Positions 31,540-43,743 of a stretch of DNA of 64,000 nucleotides are shown here, in pieces. The stretch covers positions 1,364,001-1,428,000 of the forward strand of contig NW_020167527.1 in assembly GCF_001641265.1 (NCBI RefSeq), written 5' to 3'. The stretch's first letter is position 1. Each line of letters starts with the position of its first letter. The stretch comes from Pseudogymnoascus destructans. Its lineage: Eukaryota > Ascomycota > Leotiomycetes > Thelebolales > Thelebolaceae. A model generated the notes under the pieces. It made no database searches and was not told where the DNA came from. It worked only from the letters and a program-made list of their open reading frames with translations. The translations under genes were made by a program, and so were the position numbers.

Positions 31540-32684
31540 ATGGCACCGACCTTTACGCAACTCCTCCTCCTCTCCCCCGCCGAGCTCTCCTACCTCCACA
31601 CCTCTCTCTCCCTCCACCCCCCCCTCCGCCCCGACTCCCGCACCGCAACGCAATTCCGCCCCCTCACCGCCGAGACAGACATCCTGCCCTCCACCAACGG
31701 GTCCGCGCGCATCTGCTTCGCCGACGGCACCGAGGCCATCGTCGGGATCAAGGCGGAGGTGGAGCGCACGGCGCAACAGCCGGGCGCGGGCGAGGGATTC
31801 GTCGATGTGGATGAGGAGGATGAGGAGGGGAGGGGGGGGAAGAGGGGGGGGGATAATAAGTGGGTGGAGCTGAGTATTGATATCCCGGGGTTTAGGGATG
31901 ATGATGCGATGCCAGTTGTGCTTTGCTCGATTCTGGCGGAGGCGTTGTTGGCGGATGGGACGTTCACGCCGAGGTTGTGGATTAATCGGAGGTTTCATTG
32001 GAAGCTTTATATTGATGTTCGTCTCCCAAAGTGTCCCCATATATGAAGATCGGGCCCGCTAACACCTTACAGATCCTCCTCCTCTCGCCCCCGCTCTCCT
32101 ACCCCCTCCCCCTCCTCTCCCTAACGACCTACCTCGCCCTCCTCTCCACCCGCCTCCCAGCCCTAAAATCCGAGCGCGACGAAGACCCCCTCTTCAACGA
32201 CGACTGGGACGCCGCTGTCCCGCTGTACCCGCGCCACACCAGCACCTCCCGTCCGCCCGTCACCATCCTCGTCGTCGCGGTGGGGGAGAACGTGCTGTTC
32301 GATCCGAGTAAGGAGGAGTTGGCTGTTGCGGATGCGGTGCTCGCTGTTTCGGTTGCGGATCGAGCGGCGCTGGGTGGTGCTGGTGAGGGGGGGGATGTTG
32401 ATATGCAGGGTGGTGAGGGGAGGAAGAGGGATATTAGATTGTTGAGTGCGCGGACGATTGATCCGCCGGCGAGGTTGACGCCGCCGGGGGTGCCGAATTA
32501 TCTGAATACGGCGACGGGTGGAGATGCGGCGGCGAAGGTTGAGACTGGAGGGGAGGAGGGGGTGTGGAGCGCGAGGAGGGGAGGGACGGGGAGGGAGATG
32601 GTGAAGAGGATGGTGGGGAGGGTTTTGTCGAGTGGTGTTGTGGAGGAGGTTCTGGATGGGCTGGAGGCGGTTGAGGTTGGTTAG
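31540..32684 (+). CDS. RRP42: Exosome subunit Rrp42 (RNase PH fold)
   Basis: Ring subunit of the RNA exosome, which processes and degrades RNA 3' to 5' in nucleus and cytoplasm. 362 residues from exons 31540-32016 and 32073-32684; intron GTTCGT...GCTAAC...TTACAG. The RNase PH-type domain shows SARICFADGTEAIVGIKAEVE, then WVELSIDIPGF, LCSILAEALL and RRFHWKLYIDILLLS. An acidic/glycine insert (DEEDEEGRGGK) sits between strands. The C-terminal half continues with VTILVVAVGENVLFDPSKEE. No phosphorolytic site expected, as in eukaryotic rings. Rrp42 is favoured over Rrp43 or Rrp45 by LLLLSPAELSYLHTSL at the N-terminus. Confidence 0.82.
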
Positions 32685-33534
32685 TTAGGTGGTGTCACTA
32701 CTGTCTGTCTGTCGTAAGAGGGAGTAAAAATAAAGGTGCGGAGTTTGGGGATACAGTAATCTGTAGAAATACAATCAAGTCATTACATTACATACATGGC
32801 ACGACAGATATTGCACAATACACATGTGGTTTAGTGTCAGTTTCTTCATTTTTGATTTGCTTGCGCTGGTAGCGATTGGTCTCCATATCCATTGATCATA
32901 GTAGGACCGCGAAGTCGAGGCCAAGGGACGATGCAAATCGCGTAGCTATCTCTTCCCACTTCCTCAGCAATCGCATCAAGGACATCTAACCCCCTCCCCA
33001 CGCCAGACAACCAGGTAATCACCCCCAGATAGTAGCACCCCCGTCCCATCAACTCCGTCCAGATTCAACTCCGCAAGTCGCCCTGCCTGCCTGGAGAAGC
33101 AATAAACATCCGCAACGAAAACCATCAGCAGGCTCGGTCTGGCGCTCCTCGTCCCACCCCAGCTCATCTCATCTCTCCCAAGATCCTCCTCATACCTCCT
33201 CCCCGTATCTCTGTCCTCCCCTTGAAGAAGCTAATTGTGACATAATATACATCCCCTCGTAGCGATGGCGACAACTTTACCGAATCCTATAAATACAGAT
33301 ATTCCTCTCCCTGCTCCACCGTGCCGTGCGTGCATGGTTTGAAAAACTGAGGGCCGAGTTCTTGACGTGGGTCGGCGGATCATATAGCAGTGGGACTTTG
33401 GCGGTGCGCGGCGCGCGGAGCCAGGGGTGGCAGCGAGTAATTGTGATTGATGGCGGCGAACGATGTACAAGAAGAGCGCAAGCGGCGGATTGTGCAGCAA
33501 GATTGCGGCGTGCATTAGCAGTGCATCTCAAGAT
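32685..33534. other. Convergent 3' region of RRP42 and BDF1
   Basis: About 850 bp between convergent genes. Several unsupported open frames on both strands; no motif, repeat or RNA gene recognised. Confidence 0.5.
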
Positions 33535-36286
33535 CTAATCCTCCTCCGAGTCAGAAGGAGATTCATCTCCAGACGAAGACATGTACTGCTCGACAGCTGG
33601 TTGGATGTTAGTTGCTGCGCTATCCGTAGAATGCAGATGGGAATACTCACAAGGCACAACTTTAGCCTCTTCCGACGAGCCGTGGCGCTTAAATTGCTGC
33701 TCAAGCTGTCTGAGCTGATCGATCTTCTTCTCCTGCTCGTGCTTGCTCATTGGCTTGTTCTTCTTGGGCTTCGCGGGCTTCTGGGCGCGTGGAGCGCGCG
33801 GCTCAGGCGCTGGGATGCAGTGAGGCGCATAGCGCTGAATGAGATCATGCAGCTTGCTCAGGGTGCTGTTGCTGAACTGGTCGATGTCGAGCTCGGGGTT
33901 GTTCTCGAGGTCGAGGTCTGGAAGATCCTTCTTCAGCAGCGCAATGGCCTGCTCCATAGGGCGACCCTCAAGCTGGGCGATGCCGTTGGAGATTTGCTCT
34001 TTCTCGGCGAAGCCAATGTTCTTGGGGCGGTAGCCTTTAGACTTGGCGGCCTTGGTGTCCTTCTTGCCACCAGCGGCCTTCTTGGCGGGCTTGGCCTTGG
34101 ACTTCTTGATCGCGGCTGAGCGCTTGGCGACCTCGTCGACTTGCTTCTGGACGATGGCGACCATCTCTTGTTGCATGCGGATCAGTGCCTGGTCAGCCTT
34201 CTTCGCAGACATGATCTCGATAAGCTTCTTCTGTTCCTCAACGAGACGAGCTTGAATAATGTTTGCTGCGCCGGAGTTGTGGTCCTCTTCGGGCTCTTCC
34301 TCTTCACTCTCATCATCTCCAGATTCGCCAGAGCTCTCGGGGGTGGCAGCGCTGGAAACTGCGTGATCAGCGAGGTATTGTCCCTTGCGCTGCCACTCAG
34401 AGTTGAAAAAGGCCTCGAGCTCTTGTCCCATGACATTAACTGCAGTCGAAGGTGGGTTGAACTTGTAGCAGTTCTTGAACATCAGGCGGATATCAGCCTC
34501 GAAATCCTTGGAGTTTGCGTAGTGTCCGCTGTTGAGGTTGTCCGTGATGGTGGACAGATCCATGGGCGACTTCACAATTTTGAAGTATTCCGGGATACCA
34601 AGCGCCACGGGATCGACAGGAATGAGGAATGGGGCATTGATACCCTGGTATTTAGGCTTCTTGAGCTCATTGAGGACCTCCTCGCAAAACTTGAGCTCCG
34701 TCGCGAACTTCTTCTTCTTGGGTCTGGCATTGTACACCAGATCCTTCGACTTTGGTGGGTGAATTTCACGCTTTGGTCGCCCACCATCTCCTGCCTTCGT
34801 GGAATCGCGGCGGATAAGAGGCGTTCCGGATGGGTCTAGTGCAAAGGTTTGCGCAGCTCCTCCGGCAGTCGTAGGTGACCCCGCACCGCCAGTGTGGGCT
34901 CCGCGAGATTGGCGCCTCTCCGGGACGTGGCGTGGCGCAGATGGGACTGGAGTAGCCTTCTTCTTCTTCTCCACCTTCGGAGGTTCTTTGGCGGGCAGCT
35001 TGCTCATGAGGCTGTCGCGAACGTTGATGGCGCAACGGGTAACCTCGTGTTCCAGCCCATTGAAAGTTACGCAGTTTTGGTAAAGGAGCTCAACATCCTT
35101 GATGTAGTCCGCCATGGAGCTGTAGCCCGCCTTGGCCTTCTGCTCAATGATGGAGAGATCGATTGGGTTCTCGACCTTAGCTAAATAGCCCTCTTTCAGG
35201 ATTGGCCACATGTCAATGACTGCAGCTTTGAAGTTCTTGCCATCCTTTGTGCTCTTGGCCGATCTAAGTGCCTTTCCGATCTCCTTAGTTTGGTATGGTG
35301 TAAGTGGTCCATCGTCCTTGATGGCAGGCGCAGGAGCCTGGGTAGAAACGCCATTCTGCGCAGCTGGCAGATCGGTGGGTGCAACACCTTCGCCACCCTG
35401 GAGCTTGGTACGCTTTGCGGATGGCTCATCCTCGGGATCTTCTTCGCGTTCGCGCGACACCTTAGATGGTGCTTGAGGCGCGTCAGCCATCTCGGTGTCT
35501 TCCCGAGCGGGCTCAGCAGCGGATGGCGCAACTGGCACGGCAGGGCTTGGAAAGCTGGTGTTGAGATCGAGGTTCGACATGCTCGCGGGTTTAATTGGAT
35601 CGGATGATGGGAGTGGATCTATTGAGCCCACAGAGGTGTTGAAGGAGCTGGGTTGAGGTTGTTCGTTTTCTGCTGTAGGAACCGGCTCGTTCGGGGTTTC
35701 GGTCTCGTCGCGTAGATCGCGATCTGTCTTCGCGTCCTGGATCGCAGCAGCTTCTTCTTGTGTAACTGGTGATGGGTTCTCTCTTAGATCGGACTCTGTC
35801 GCAGAGACAACCGGAGGTACGATTGTTGTCGACTCTAATTCGATTTGGTTGTCGGCAGCGGAAAGAGTTGCAATGTCGAGGGAAGGTGCAGTGGCAGAAG
35901 TCGCGTCGCTTGTTGATTGTAGAGGTTGCGCGACCTCGGTTGGTGCGGTGCTCGTCTCCTCCATGATCTCGGCGACAAGCGGCGCGTCCTCTGTTTGCGC
36001 GCCAGCGACACCATGCGAACTTTCCACAGCGTTGTTTACTGCAACAGCGTTCGCGTTATGATCACCATTGACAGTTGTTACTGAAGCGACGGCGTCGGGT
36101 GTACTATCGGGTTTGGAGGTGAGGGTGGATCCGGGTCGAGTCGTGTCGTGGTTTGAATCATCGTGGATTGCGGAACTGGAGGGTTTCACAGATAAATATT
36201 TGTGGACACTTTGCAAGAGGGAGGGAGGGGAGCGCAAGGAAAGCTCGAGGGGAGACTCACCCGTTGATGCCCAGATCCAGAGCCAT
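33535..36286 (-). CDS. BDF1: BET double-bromodomain protein (Bdf1 type)
   Basis: Chromatin reader that binds acetylated histone H4 and works with TFIID and SWR1. 870 residues from exons 36286-36261, 36175-33651 and 33596-33535; both introns begin GTGAGT, and the first joins MALDLGING to SAIHDD. N-terminal ~290 residues are Ser/Thr/Pro/Glu-rich and disordered. Bromodomain 1 about 297-395 (MWPIL shelf, NPIDLS, YQNCVTFNG with the acetyl-lysine-binding Asn). Bromodomain 2 about 505-615 (FLIPVDPVALGIPEYF, KSPMDLSTI, FKNCYKFN). An acidic stretch, a basic Lys-rich region and the ET domain (about 725-790, QLEGRPMEQAIALLKKDLPD) follow, then an acidic tail. Bromodomain 1 has the short ZA loop usual in filamentous ascomycetes. 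Confidence 0.95.
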
Positions 36287-36843
36287 CTTGTCCGAGGATG
36301 GAACCGGGTGCGACTTCTCCCTGAGAACGTTGTGGTCTGGAAGTGAAGTCATCACGGCCATCAACCAACGAATCCCGCCGCAGATCAACGCAGGCAGCCA
36401 AGTTTACGAATGCGCGCCAACAGCCGGGGTAGATAAAATTAATAGGCTGATAAATGGGCGTTATTGAATATATAAACTGTAGAACTGGATAAATGGCAAA
36501 TTGGCGACAACACTCAGTGAAGGTGTGGTGGAGATCAGTGGAACCAAAGTTCAAGTATTGAAGACTTGGGTTGGTTGTTGTTGTGATGTTCTTTGACTTG
36601 ACGCGGCGCAAGCGAGTTTAACAGCTCCCAGGGCCAGACAGGGAATGGGCGGGACCTCTTATTTATATTAAGAACTATTTGGCCACCCCTTGTTTCATTG
36701 GGCCGCACGTGACTCATTGGCGGCTCCATCAACAACTGCAACGCGCGACTTTTTGTTGATTAAGTGGAAGAGACGCGATAAAAGTGTCGAGCACTTGGGG
36801 GAGGGTTGTGTGATTATTTACAAGGCGTTTTGCTTGTAGGAAG

Positions 36844-36927
36844 TTATTTGAGATATTGAACACATGTCGGATGAGCAAAAAGAGTTTATTTGAGATATTG
36901 AACACATGTCGGATGAGCAAAAAGACT
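36844..36927 (+). repeat. 42-bp direct tandem duplication
   Basis: Two nearly identical adjacent copies beginning TTATTTGAGATATTGAACAC and ending GAGCAAAAAGA. Only the final bases differ. Confidence 0.92.
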
Positions 36928-36957
36928 TTATGTACTTGTGGTGAATGCGCGTCTATT

Positions 36958-37390
36958 ATACCATACCAACCATACCAACCATACCAACCATACCAACCAT
37001 ACAGTATACCAACTACCATACCACTATACCAACTATACCAACTATACCATCTATACTATACCATCTATAATTACCATACCAACATACTATACCATACTAT
37101 ACCATCTATAATACCATACCAACATATCAACTAATACCATACCAACATACCAACTATACCAACTATACCAACTATAATATACCATACCAACATACCAACT
37201 ATACCATACCAACTATACCATCTATAATCTACCATACCATGCCAACCATACCAACTATACCATCTATACCATACTATATTACTATATATACCATACTATA
37301 TTACTATATATACCATACCAACTATACCAACTATACCAACTATACCATACTATATTACTATATATACCATACCAACTATACCATACTATG
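36958..37390 (+). repeat. ATACC/CATACCAAC microsatellite zone
   Basis: About 430 bp built from CATACCAAC, TATACCAAC, TATACCATC and TATATTAC units in changing order. It is a compound simple repeat with a nested local duplication at about 37262-37380. Confidence 0.92.
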
Positions 37391-37405
37391 GGTTTGCTTC
37401 CCCCT

Positions 37406-37722
37406 TTCTGGCTTCTGGCTTCTGGCTTCTGGCTTCTGGCTTCTGGCTTCTGGCTTCTGGCTTCTGGCTTCTGGCTTCTGGCTTCTGGCTTCTGGCTTCT
37501 GGCTTCTGGCTTCTGGCTTCTGGCTTCTGGCTTCTGGCTTCTGGCTTCTGGCTTCTGGCTTCTGGCTTCTGGCTTCTGGCTTCTGGCTTCTGGCTTCTGG
37601 CTTCTGGCTTCTGGCTTCTGGCTTCTGGCTTCTGGCTTCTGGCTTCTGGCTTCTGGCTTCTGGCTTCTGGCTTCTGGATTCTGGATTCTGGCTTCTGGCT
37701 TCTGGATTCTGGCTTCTGGCTT
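37406..37722 (+). repeat. (TTCTGGC)n heptamer array, about 45 copies
   Basis: Nearly pure 7-bp tandem array, with a few TTCTGGA variants near the end. Because 7 is not a multiple of 3, each frame cycles through a 21-bp (seven-residue) peptide repeat, and none contains a stop on the strands examined, giving long but spurious frames. Confidence 0.97.
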
Positions 37723-38044
37723 CCCCCTCCTATGTACCAAAGTACCCAATCTCGGATGATTTTGCCACCCGTCCCACCCTGCTTTACTTGGCTCTTACTT
37801 GGCTCCCTTCCCAACGATACCTGATCACTTTTGATTGGCTCACACACTCATCGTCCCCTTTCATGATTGGCTGTTCAAACCGCTATATGACCCGCACCCA
37901 ACACCCCTTGTCCACAGCTCCAATAGACAATAGAGAATAGAGAATAGAGAATAGACGGAGGGAAATCCAAGCTGGTGCGTGTGTAATGTGTGCTATACTT
38001 CAAGTAACTTACTGGCAACTACCAACTTCCCCCCGCAAACCAAA

Positions 38045-38210
38045 TACCGACTAATCCCCTACTGCCCTACTCCCCTACTTCCCTTCTCCCCTCCCCTACT
38101 CCCCTACTCCCCTACTCCCCTACTCCCCTACTCCCCTCCCCTACTCCCCTGCCCTACTCCCCTGCTCCCTACTCCCCTACTCCCCTACTCCCCTACTCCC
38201 CTTTCCCCCA
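38045..38210 (+). repeat. (CTCCCCTA)n microsatellite
   Basis: C/T-rich array of CTCCCCTA units with short interruptions, in the 5' region of the mitochondrial carrier gene. Purine-free on this strand except for single A residues. Confidence 0.92.
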
Positions 38211-38412
38211 TTCTCTCTCTCTGACAAACGATCAAGAACATGGTCGCAAACTAACCTTCCCCTTCCCAAAACGCTTCCCCAGAGTCGGAACGTCGCTTCA
38301 AACTGCTCATGGACTTCTATTTGCTCCGCGCCCTTTCGCGACTGCGTTGAGGAACATTGGTCTTCCAAGGCCATTGTCTCCTTCGCCGGCCGCGATCACC
38401 CCTTGCGACAGC

Positions 38413-39708
38413 ATGGGCCGAACACCGCCTCGTGAGAATGCCTACCCCCAGGCCCCTACCGAGGCCTTTGCCGCGCCTTTTGGCTCCTCGGCTCCTCCCC
38501 CAAAGCGATTCCTCAAGCGGTACAGGACTGAGATCGCGGCGAGCAGCAGCAGCGTCCTGTCCACCTTCCTCTCTGTGAGTCCCGCTCTTTTACCCCGCAG
38601 CTAGTAGGGAGCCCATGCTGATCATTGTGATTACTACAGTTCCCGCTGGACTCGGTGAAGACGCGGATGCAGACATACAGATACAACAGCTTCCTCGACT
38701 GCGTTCACAAAACCTACCAGACGGAGAGACTGAGGGGCTTCTTTCGAGGTATGCAAACCGATGCAATCTGTGGCTCATGGGCTTTTAATAACCCAAACAA
38801 ACAGGTGTCACGGCTCCTGTCGCGTCTATTACGTTTGTACGGACGGTGTCGATGTCCGTGTACCAGAGGTCGAAATATACATACTCCGGTTGGATGAAGC
38901 GCAACTTTGGGGTGGACCCTATGAGCCGCATCAACACTCCTGGGAACTACCCCAGCTTCTCGACAGTGGCATGCGTCGGAGCGGCAGGTGCAACAGCTGG
39001 CTCTTTTATTACAATAGTTGCCTGTGAGTACTCTCATCTCGTCCTACAGGCCACCAACTGACGCAATTCACACAGGTCCGTTCGAGTTGACCAAATTAAG
39101 TGCTCAGGTCTCGGTATTGATGGCTGGCAAGAACATCACCAGCTCCCTCACAGACCCAACTGGAAGTAGCAATACTGCATCCGTCAATACCATTGCTGCC
39201 AGTTATCAGAATAAAGGAACATGGAGCACTGCGAAACACATTGTCAAGACACGTGGCATTGGGGGTCTATATTCGGGGTTCAGCCTCCACCTCCGTAAGT
39301 GGACATACCCGACAGCGTCACCATACAGACTAACATTAGCTTTCAGTCCGAGATACTCTAGGCACGGCAATCTACTTTATGACCTACGAGAGCGTCAAAC
39401 AGGTCCTACTAACCTACCGTGGTGACAACACCACCACCTCACCAGTAGCGGTAGCCGGCGCGGGAGGTCTCTGCGGAGTAGTAAGCTGGGCTCTGATCTA
39501 CCCCATCGACTCGGCAAAGAGCATATATCAACGCAACTGTCTCATGCACCAGAAAGGCAACGCCATGAAACCCAAGATCCAATTCTCCAATAAACGAATG
39601 TACAGGGGGATAGGGGTTTCCATGAGCCGCTCCGCCATTGTAAATGCGATCTTCTTCTCGGTATTTGAGTTCTTAAAGAAGCACATCAATGCACTTGAAG
39701 ACAAGTGA
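38413..39708 (+). CDS. Mitochondrial carrier protein (SLC25 family)
   Basis: Inner-membrane metabolite carrier with six helices in three repeats. 356 residues from five exons: 38413-38574, 38640-38748, 38805-39023, 39076-39294 and 39347-39708; donors GTGAGT, GTATGC, GTGAGT and GTAAGT. Signature loops: FPLDSVKTRMQ (repeat 1), CPFELTKLSAQV (repeat 2) and YPIDSAKSIYQ (repeat 3), each fitting P-x-[DE]-x-x-[KR]. A hydrophilic N-terminus of about 55 residues precedes helix 1, longer than usual. The long loop in repeat 2 (MAGKNITSSLTDPTGSSNTA) is also unusual. Substrate cannot be read from the motifs; carnitine-type carriers are one possibility. Confidence 0.92.
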
Positions 39709-40224
39709 TGCGCATTGTCGGGGGAGTTTGCTAGCATATGTCACGATGAGCATGGGCCGGGTGTTTGATTCCCTGGGTGGCTCCCGTGTACATTAGTTTA
39801 GTAGTACAGTACATGCCTGGTCTATAGCGAAAGCGCCATAGCAGTATAGCTAAATATCAAACAATAAACTTGATTTTGGTATAAATTAATAAAAGGGTAA
39901 TCATGTAACTGTAACGCCCCCTTTCACAATGATGTCATAGATTTTATTGATCCCCGCAATCGCCGATAAGAGAAATCTGCAGAAGTGGTTGCCTTTGGGT
40001 TACCGTACCTAGCCGCCTCCACCCAACCATCTCCAGCACCGCAATCCACCTCCGTCGTCGAGGCCCAAAAAAAAGCTCCCCCTCAGCATCTGCCAGGGCA
40101 CCAGCTTTGTTTCCTCTTGTCCGCGAAAGTACCAGGACAACAGGACTCACCACCTTTTCCTTCTCATCTCACTACTACTTTCTCAATACCCGTCACTCTC
40201 ACCCCAACTAACGCTCTAGAAACC
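39709..40224. other. Intergenic region
   Basis: About 515 bp holding the carrier gene 3' end and the promoter of the DUF2293-like gene. No repeat or RNA gene seen. Confidence 0.5.
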
Positions 40225-43185
40225 ATGGCCCCACGCCGCCAGGCACCGAGGTAAGCAACGCGCGCCTCTCCAGCCATGCCGCGCGAGAAAGCACGGGGCG
40301 CCGCGCTAGCAGGCGCCGCTGCGCGCCGGCCGGCTGCGGTGCAGAGGCATCGCAGGGGCAAGAAAGGGCGGGAAGCGGCGAGGGTAGCGAAGGTGTCGTC
40401 GAGGCCCAAGGCGCCGCCGCCGCTGCCGCGGACGGACCTGGTCGCCGTGCCGGTGCATGCGAAGCTCAAGTATGCGAACTCGTACTGGGAGTTTACGGAG
40501 AATAAGGAGAAGAAGAAGAAGTTGGAGTTTTGTATTACGAATGATAAGACGCCGCCGGCCGGGTTTACGTTTGTGCCGGTGGGAAATCCGGAGTTGAGTA
40601 AGGCGTGTAAGGAGGTGTCGAGGGAGGTGGGGGCGATGATTTTTATTGTTTCGGTAGGTTTGTCGGACTCCTCGGTGGATGTGTTACTGACGAGGTGGAT
40701 GCAGAATACGAAGGAGCAAAATCACAACTTGTTTGATCATATCCATCGAATAGGGTTCCATTTTCGAAGCTATATTGTTGACCAAGCCGCGTCTACTCTT
40801 GGGGGTTTACAAGCTGTCACAGGCGATGGCAAACCCATCGTGGAGAATTCGGGAGATGAGATCCCAGAGACACAGGAAGAAATAAACAAGCAGGCAGATG
40901 CAGCGCTGAGAGATCTGTTCCCCAGGATTCCGAACACTGATCGAGAGATGATCATCCAGCACGCCTTCCAGATAGGAGCTATATTCCAGGGAAAACCCGT
41001 GGTTGGGTTGCAGCCCGAGCTCACCCTTTCACGCCGCGTGCAGCTAGCCGCCAACGCTCACATCCGCCACAACCACACCAGATACGACAAACTGCTACAC
41101 GAGACGGATTATCTCAATGCGAGGCGAGTGGTGGAACCGCTCTGCTTGGATTTCATCATGAAATGGCGCGGAGACGAAGAGACGGGCCGGGATCAGCTGG
41201 ATGAACTCTTGCGCGAAGTCGTTGTGATTCCGGACTCTGATGAGGAAAGCGAAGAGGAGGAAGAAAGTGCATCTGATGATGACGAGGTTCAATTTCTACG
41301 TGAAGTTTTGCATGCCGCGCCACATCGACAAGGGACCAACCCACCTCGACACGGGAACAGATTCCATGTCGATGATCCAAGGAGAAACGAGGGAGGCGAA
41401 GGAGACGCTTACTCTGAGATCGCTACACGCACACGTTCGAAGACAAACAACAAGCAGGCGCGAGGGCGGAAGGATAAGCAGGCAAGGCGAGGCTTCAAGC
41501 GTTACCAGGCTTGGGAAGACGCCCAGAAGAGGCAACAAGCTTCGCATGCAGCACCAGTCAGACAGCCGTCCTATGATGACCGGAGGAATAATGAGTCCAG
41601 ACATGCTCACAGACTGACCAATAATGTATCCGGATTTTATGGCGGCGATGAACGTCTGCCTGCTGAAGAGCCACAACGCTTACAGAGAAACGTTGTTGAT
41701 AATCAGCCCAGATATCGTGAAGTAAGTTTCAACGTAGGAGGGAGTACCATTTGTACTGATAACAGGAAGCAGTTACCTGTCAGCCGACCTTTGGAATCTG
41801 TCCAATACCAACAAGCACCTGTTAGTCGGGCACCAGAACAGGGCCACTACGTGCAACGCGAGGTAATGTTGAGGTCCAACATCCTTGATCAGTACAAAGA
41901 CCCACCACCCAGGTCCACCTATGAATATGTGGACCGGCCCATAGTCACTGAAACCGGTGAACCTTGGAGATCCGAGGCACCGCGAGCCCGAGAACCGCGC
42001 CAGCTAGCCGGTATGACTCGGCCATTCAGTCCGCACGATGCCCTCCCATCCATTGAGCGCGGCGATTTGCCCAGCGACCGCCCGGATAGGAGAGAATCAC
42101 CAGTCATGATGAGTGTCCGCCAGGCGAGGAACGCCCCACCGCGGGCTCATGAAGAACAGGTATTGTACACACGCGGTGAGCCTGAGCCCAAGCGCTTCAG
42201 ACCCCTCCCCGTCCACTCCAACGTCATCTACGACGACGAGCCCGAGGTCGTGCCCAAGCGCCGCCGCGTAGCTGCGGACCCTGGCGTCTTTCAGCCTGCC
42301 AACACGGGCGTCGAGTATGTTCGTCTCCGTCCAGTGCCACGTGCAGATGACCGTTTCTTTCCTTCGTCTTCATCAGCCGCGTCATCCCAGGGGATAGAGG
42401 AGCGCCGCTACGATCACGCATTTACCCAGAATGCTGTCGTTGATAGCCAGCCGTCTATGATGTCTCAGCAGCCTCTGGCGCCTAGAGAGCTCCGGCCTGT
42501 CAGGCACGTGGCAGACCATAATGCGGCTTTTGGTAAGCTTTCATTAGATGATCGTGCGCAGCGAGGTGAGTCTCAGGCGCCTATGCGGCAGCGAGTTGTA
42601 GAGCAGCAGCGGCCGACTGCTTATGTGTCTGAGAACCGCCCTCCGGGAGCGTATGAACAACGCTATGCTGCTCAGGAGCCACAGTACTATCAGCGCCCTG
42701 TTGGAGTGACCCGCGAGCAGGCAGAGTACCAGTCTCGTGACCCTGTACCGTTGTATTTGCCGGCGAGACCCCCACCAGCGGAGCGTCCGCGTCCAGAATT
42801 ACCAGCGAGGCCTTTACCAGCTGAACGTCCCCATTCTGCTTTACCAGCCAGACTCCTACCAGCCGAACGTCCATACGGCGACTTTGAGCCGCAGCCTGTA
42901 GAGTATCGACGCGTGTAAGTCTAGTGTTTTATATTTCTCTCTCTCTCTCCCTGTCAGTTCGCTGACGCTATCCTCTGTCATATTAGCCCTTCACGAGAGC
43001 AGCAGTACCGGGAAGTTCGTACACGGCCTGCGGAGGACATCGGAGATCCAAGATATGCAGCGCGACAGGTTAGACCGCGTGGGGGCAAGGTGCGGTATGA
43101 AGTCGCTCCTGGGCCGGCACCGAATGGGCCGAAGATGTATTCGGGGAGTACGCCAAGACCGGGGGAGGTTATTGTGTTGGATTGA
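40225..43185 (+). CDS. DUF2293-like protein, large disordered C-terminus
   Basis: Two start models. Spliced: exon 1 40225-40250 (MAPRRQAPR, strong ACCATGG context), intron 40251-40355 (GTAAGC...CGCAG), exon 2 40356-42914, exon 3 42987-43185, 927 residues. Unspliced: ATG 40276, 945 residues, with the first ATG then acting as a 9-codon upstream frame. The last intron (GTAAGT...ATTAG) is clear in both. N-terminal ~300 residues form the conserved part: KKKKLEFCITNDKTPPAGFT, then LFPRIPNTDREMIIQHAF and HIRHNHTRYDKLL, which I associate with fungal DUF2293. An acidic DSDEESEEEEE stretch follows, then ~550 Arg/Pro/Gln-rich disordered residues with three LPARxLPAERP-type repeats near the end. Function unknown; the C-terminus looks RNA- or chromatin-associated (inference). 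Confidence 0.8.
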
Positions 43186-43743
43186 CTGGAGGTCGAACTA
43201 TTTGGTGGACGATTAGGACGAGGCATTCAACGGCTTGAAGTCATGTGCTTTAATACTGGCGTGGAGGGGATACGAGAGACGAATGGTAGGTCGCAATTAT
43301 ATGTTGGGCTGTGTTGAGGTATACTGACGCCTTGGAAGGAGGGAAGGGACGAACGGCGGATGGATAAAAAGAGGGAAAGAACGAGAGAATGTGGGAAGGA
43401 ACGAAAGGCAGAGTGGCTTTATATAGACGGACGGGGGTTGTTAATTAACAACTTGGCGCGCGGGAAGGGCGGTTGGGGAAGAGCATATGTCGGCCCTTCT
43501 GCGACATGAGGCATATACTTTGTTTGCACTGTTTGTATGGAAGCATAGACACGCAAGGCATGAAGCATGAGGCATTAAAGGTTGGAGGACTTTTGTCGAC
43601 GGCCAAAACATGTATAATATAGACTTCACAGGTGCACATAATCAAAGACAAATACCAACATCCATTATCTCCATCTCAAACTCCTAAAAAATGCATAACC
43701 CCACCATCAAGTCATCCCCAAGACGACCCCCCCCCCCCCTCTT
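43186..43743. other. Convergent 3' region
   Basis: About 560 bp between the DUF2293-like gene and RIX7. Contains a C-run at 43730-43740. No gene seen. Confidence 0.5.

Larger units (their letters stand above)
36287..38412. other. Intergenic region dominated by satellites
   Basis: About 2.1 kb between the divergent BDF1 and carrier genes. It holds the BDF1 5' region (36287-36840), a 42-bp direct duplication, a CATACCAAC/ATACC-rich zone, a long TTCTGGC heptamer array, and a CTCCCCTA array. No gene is called here although the heptamer array is open in several frames. Confidence 0.6.

Noticed and set aside
37239..37940. Long open frames of 123-233 codons across the heptamer array
   Set aside because: Explained entirely by the 7-bp repeat having no stop in any register; peptide is pure repeat.
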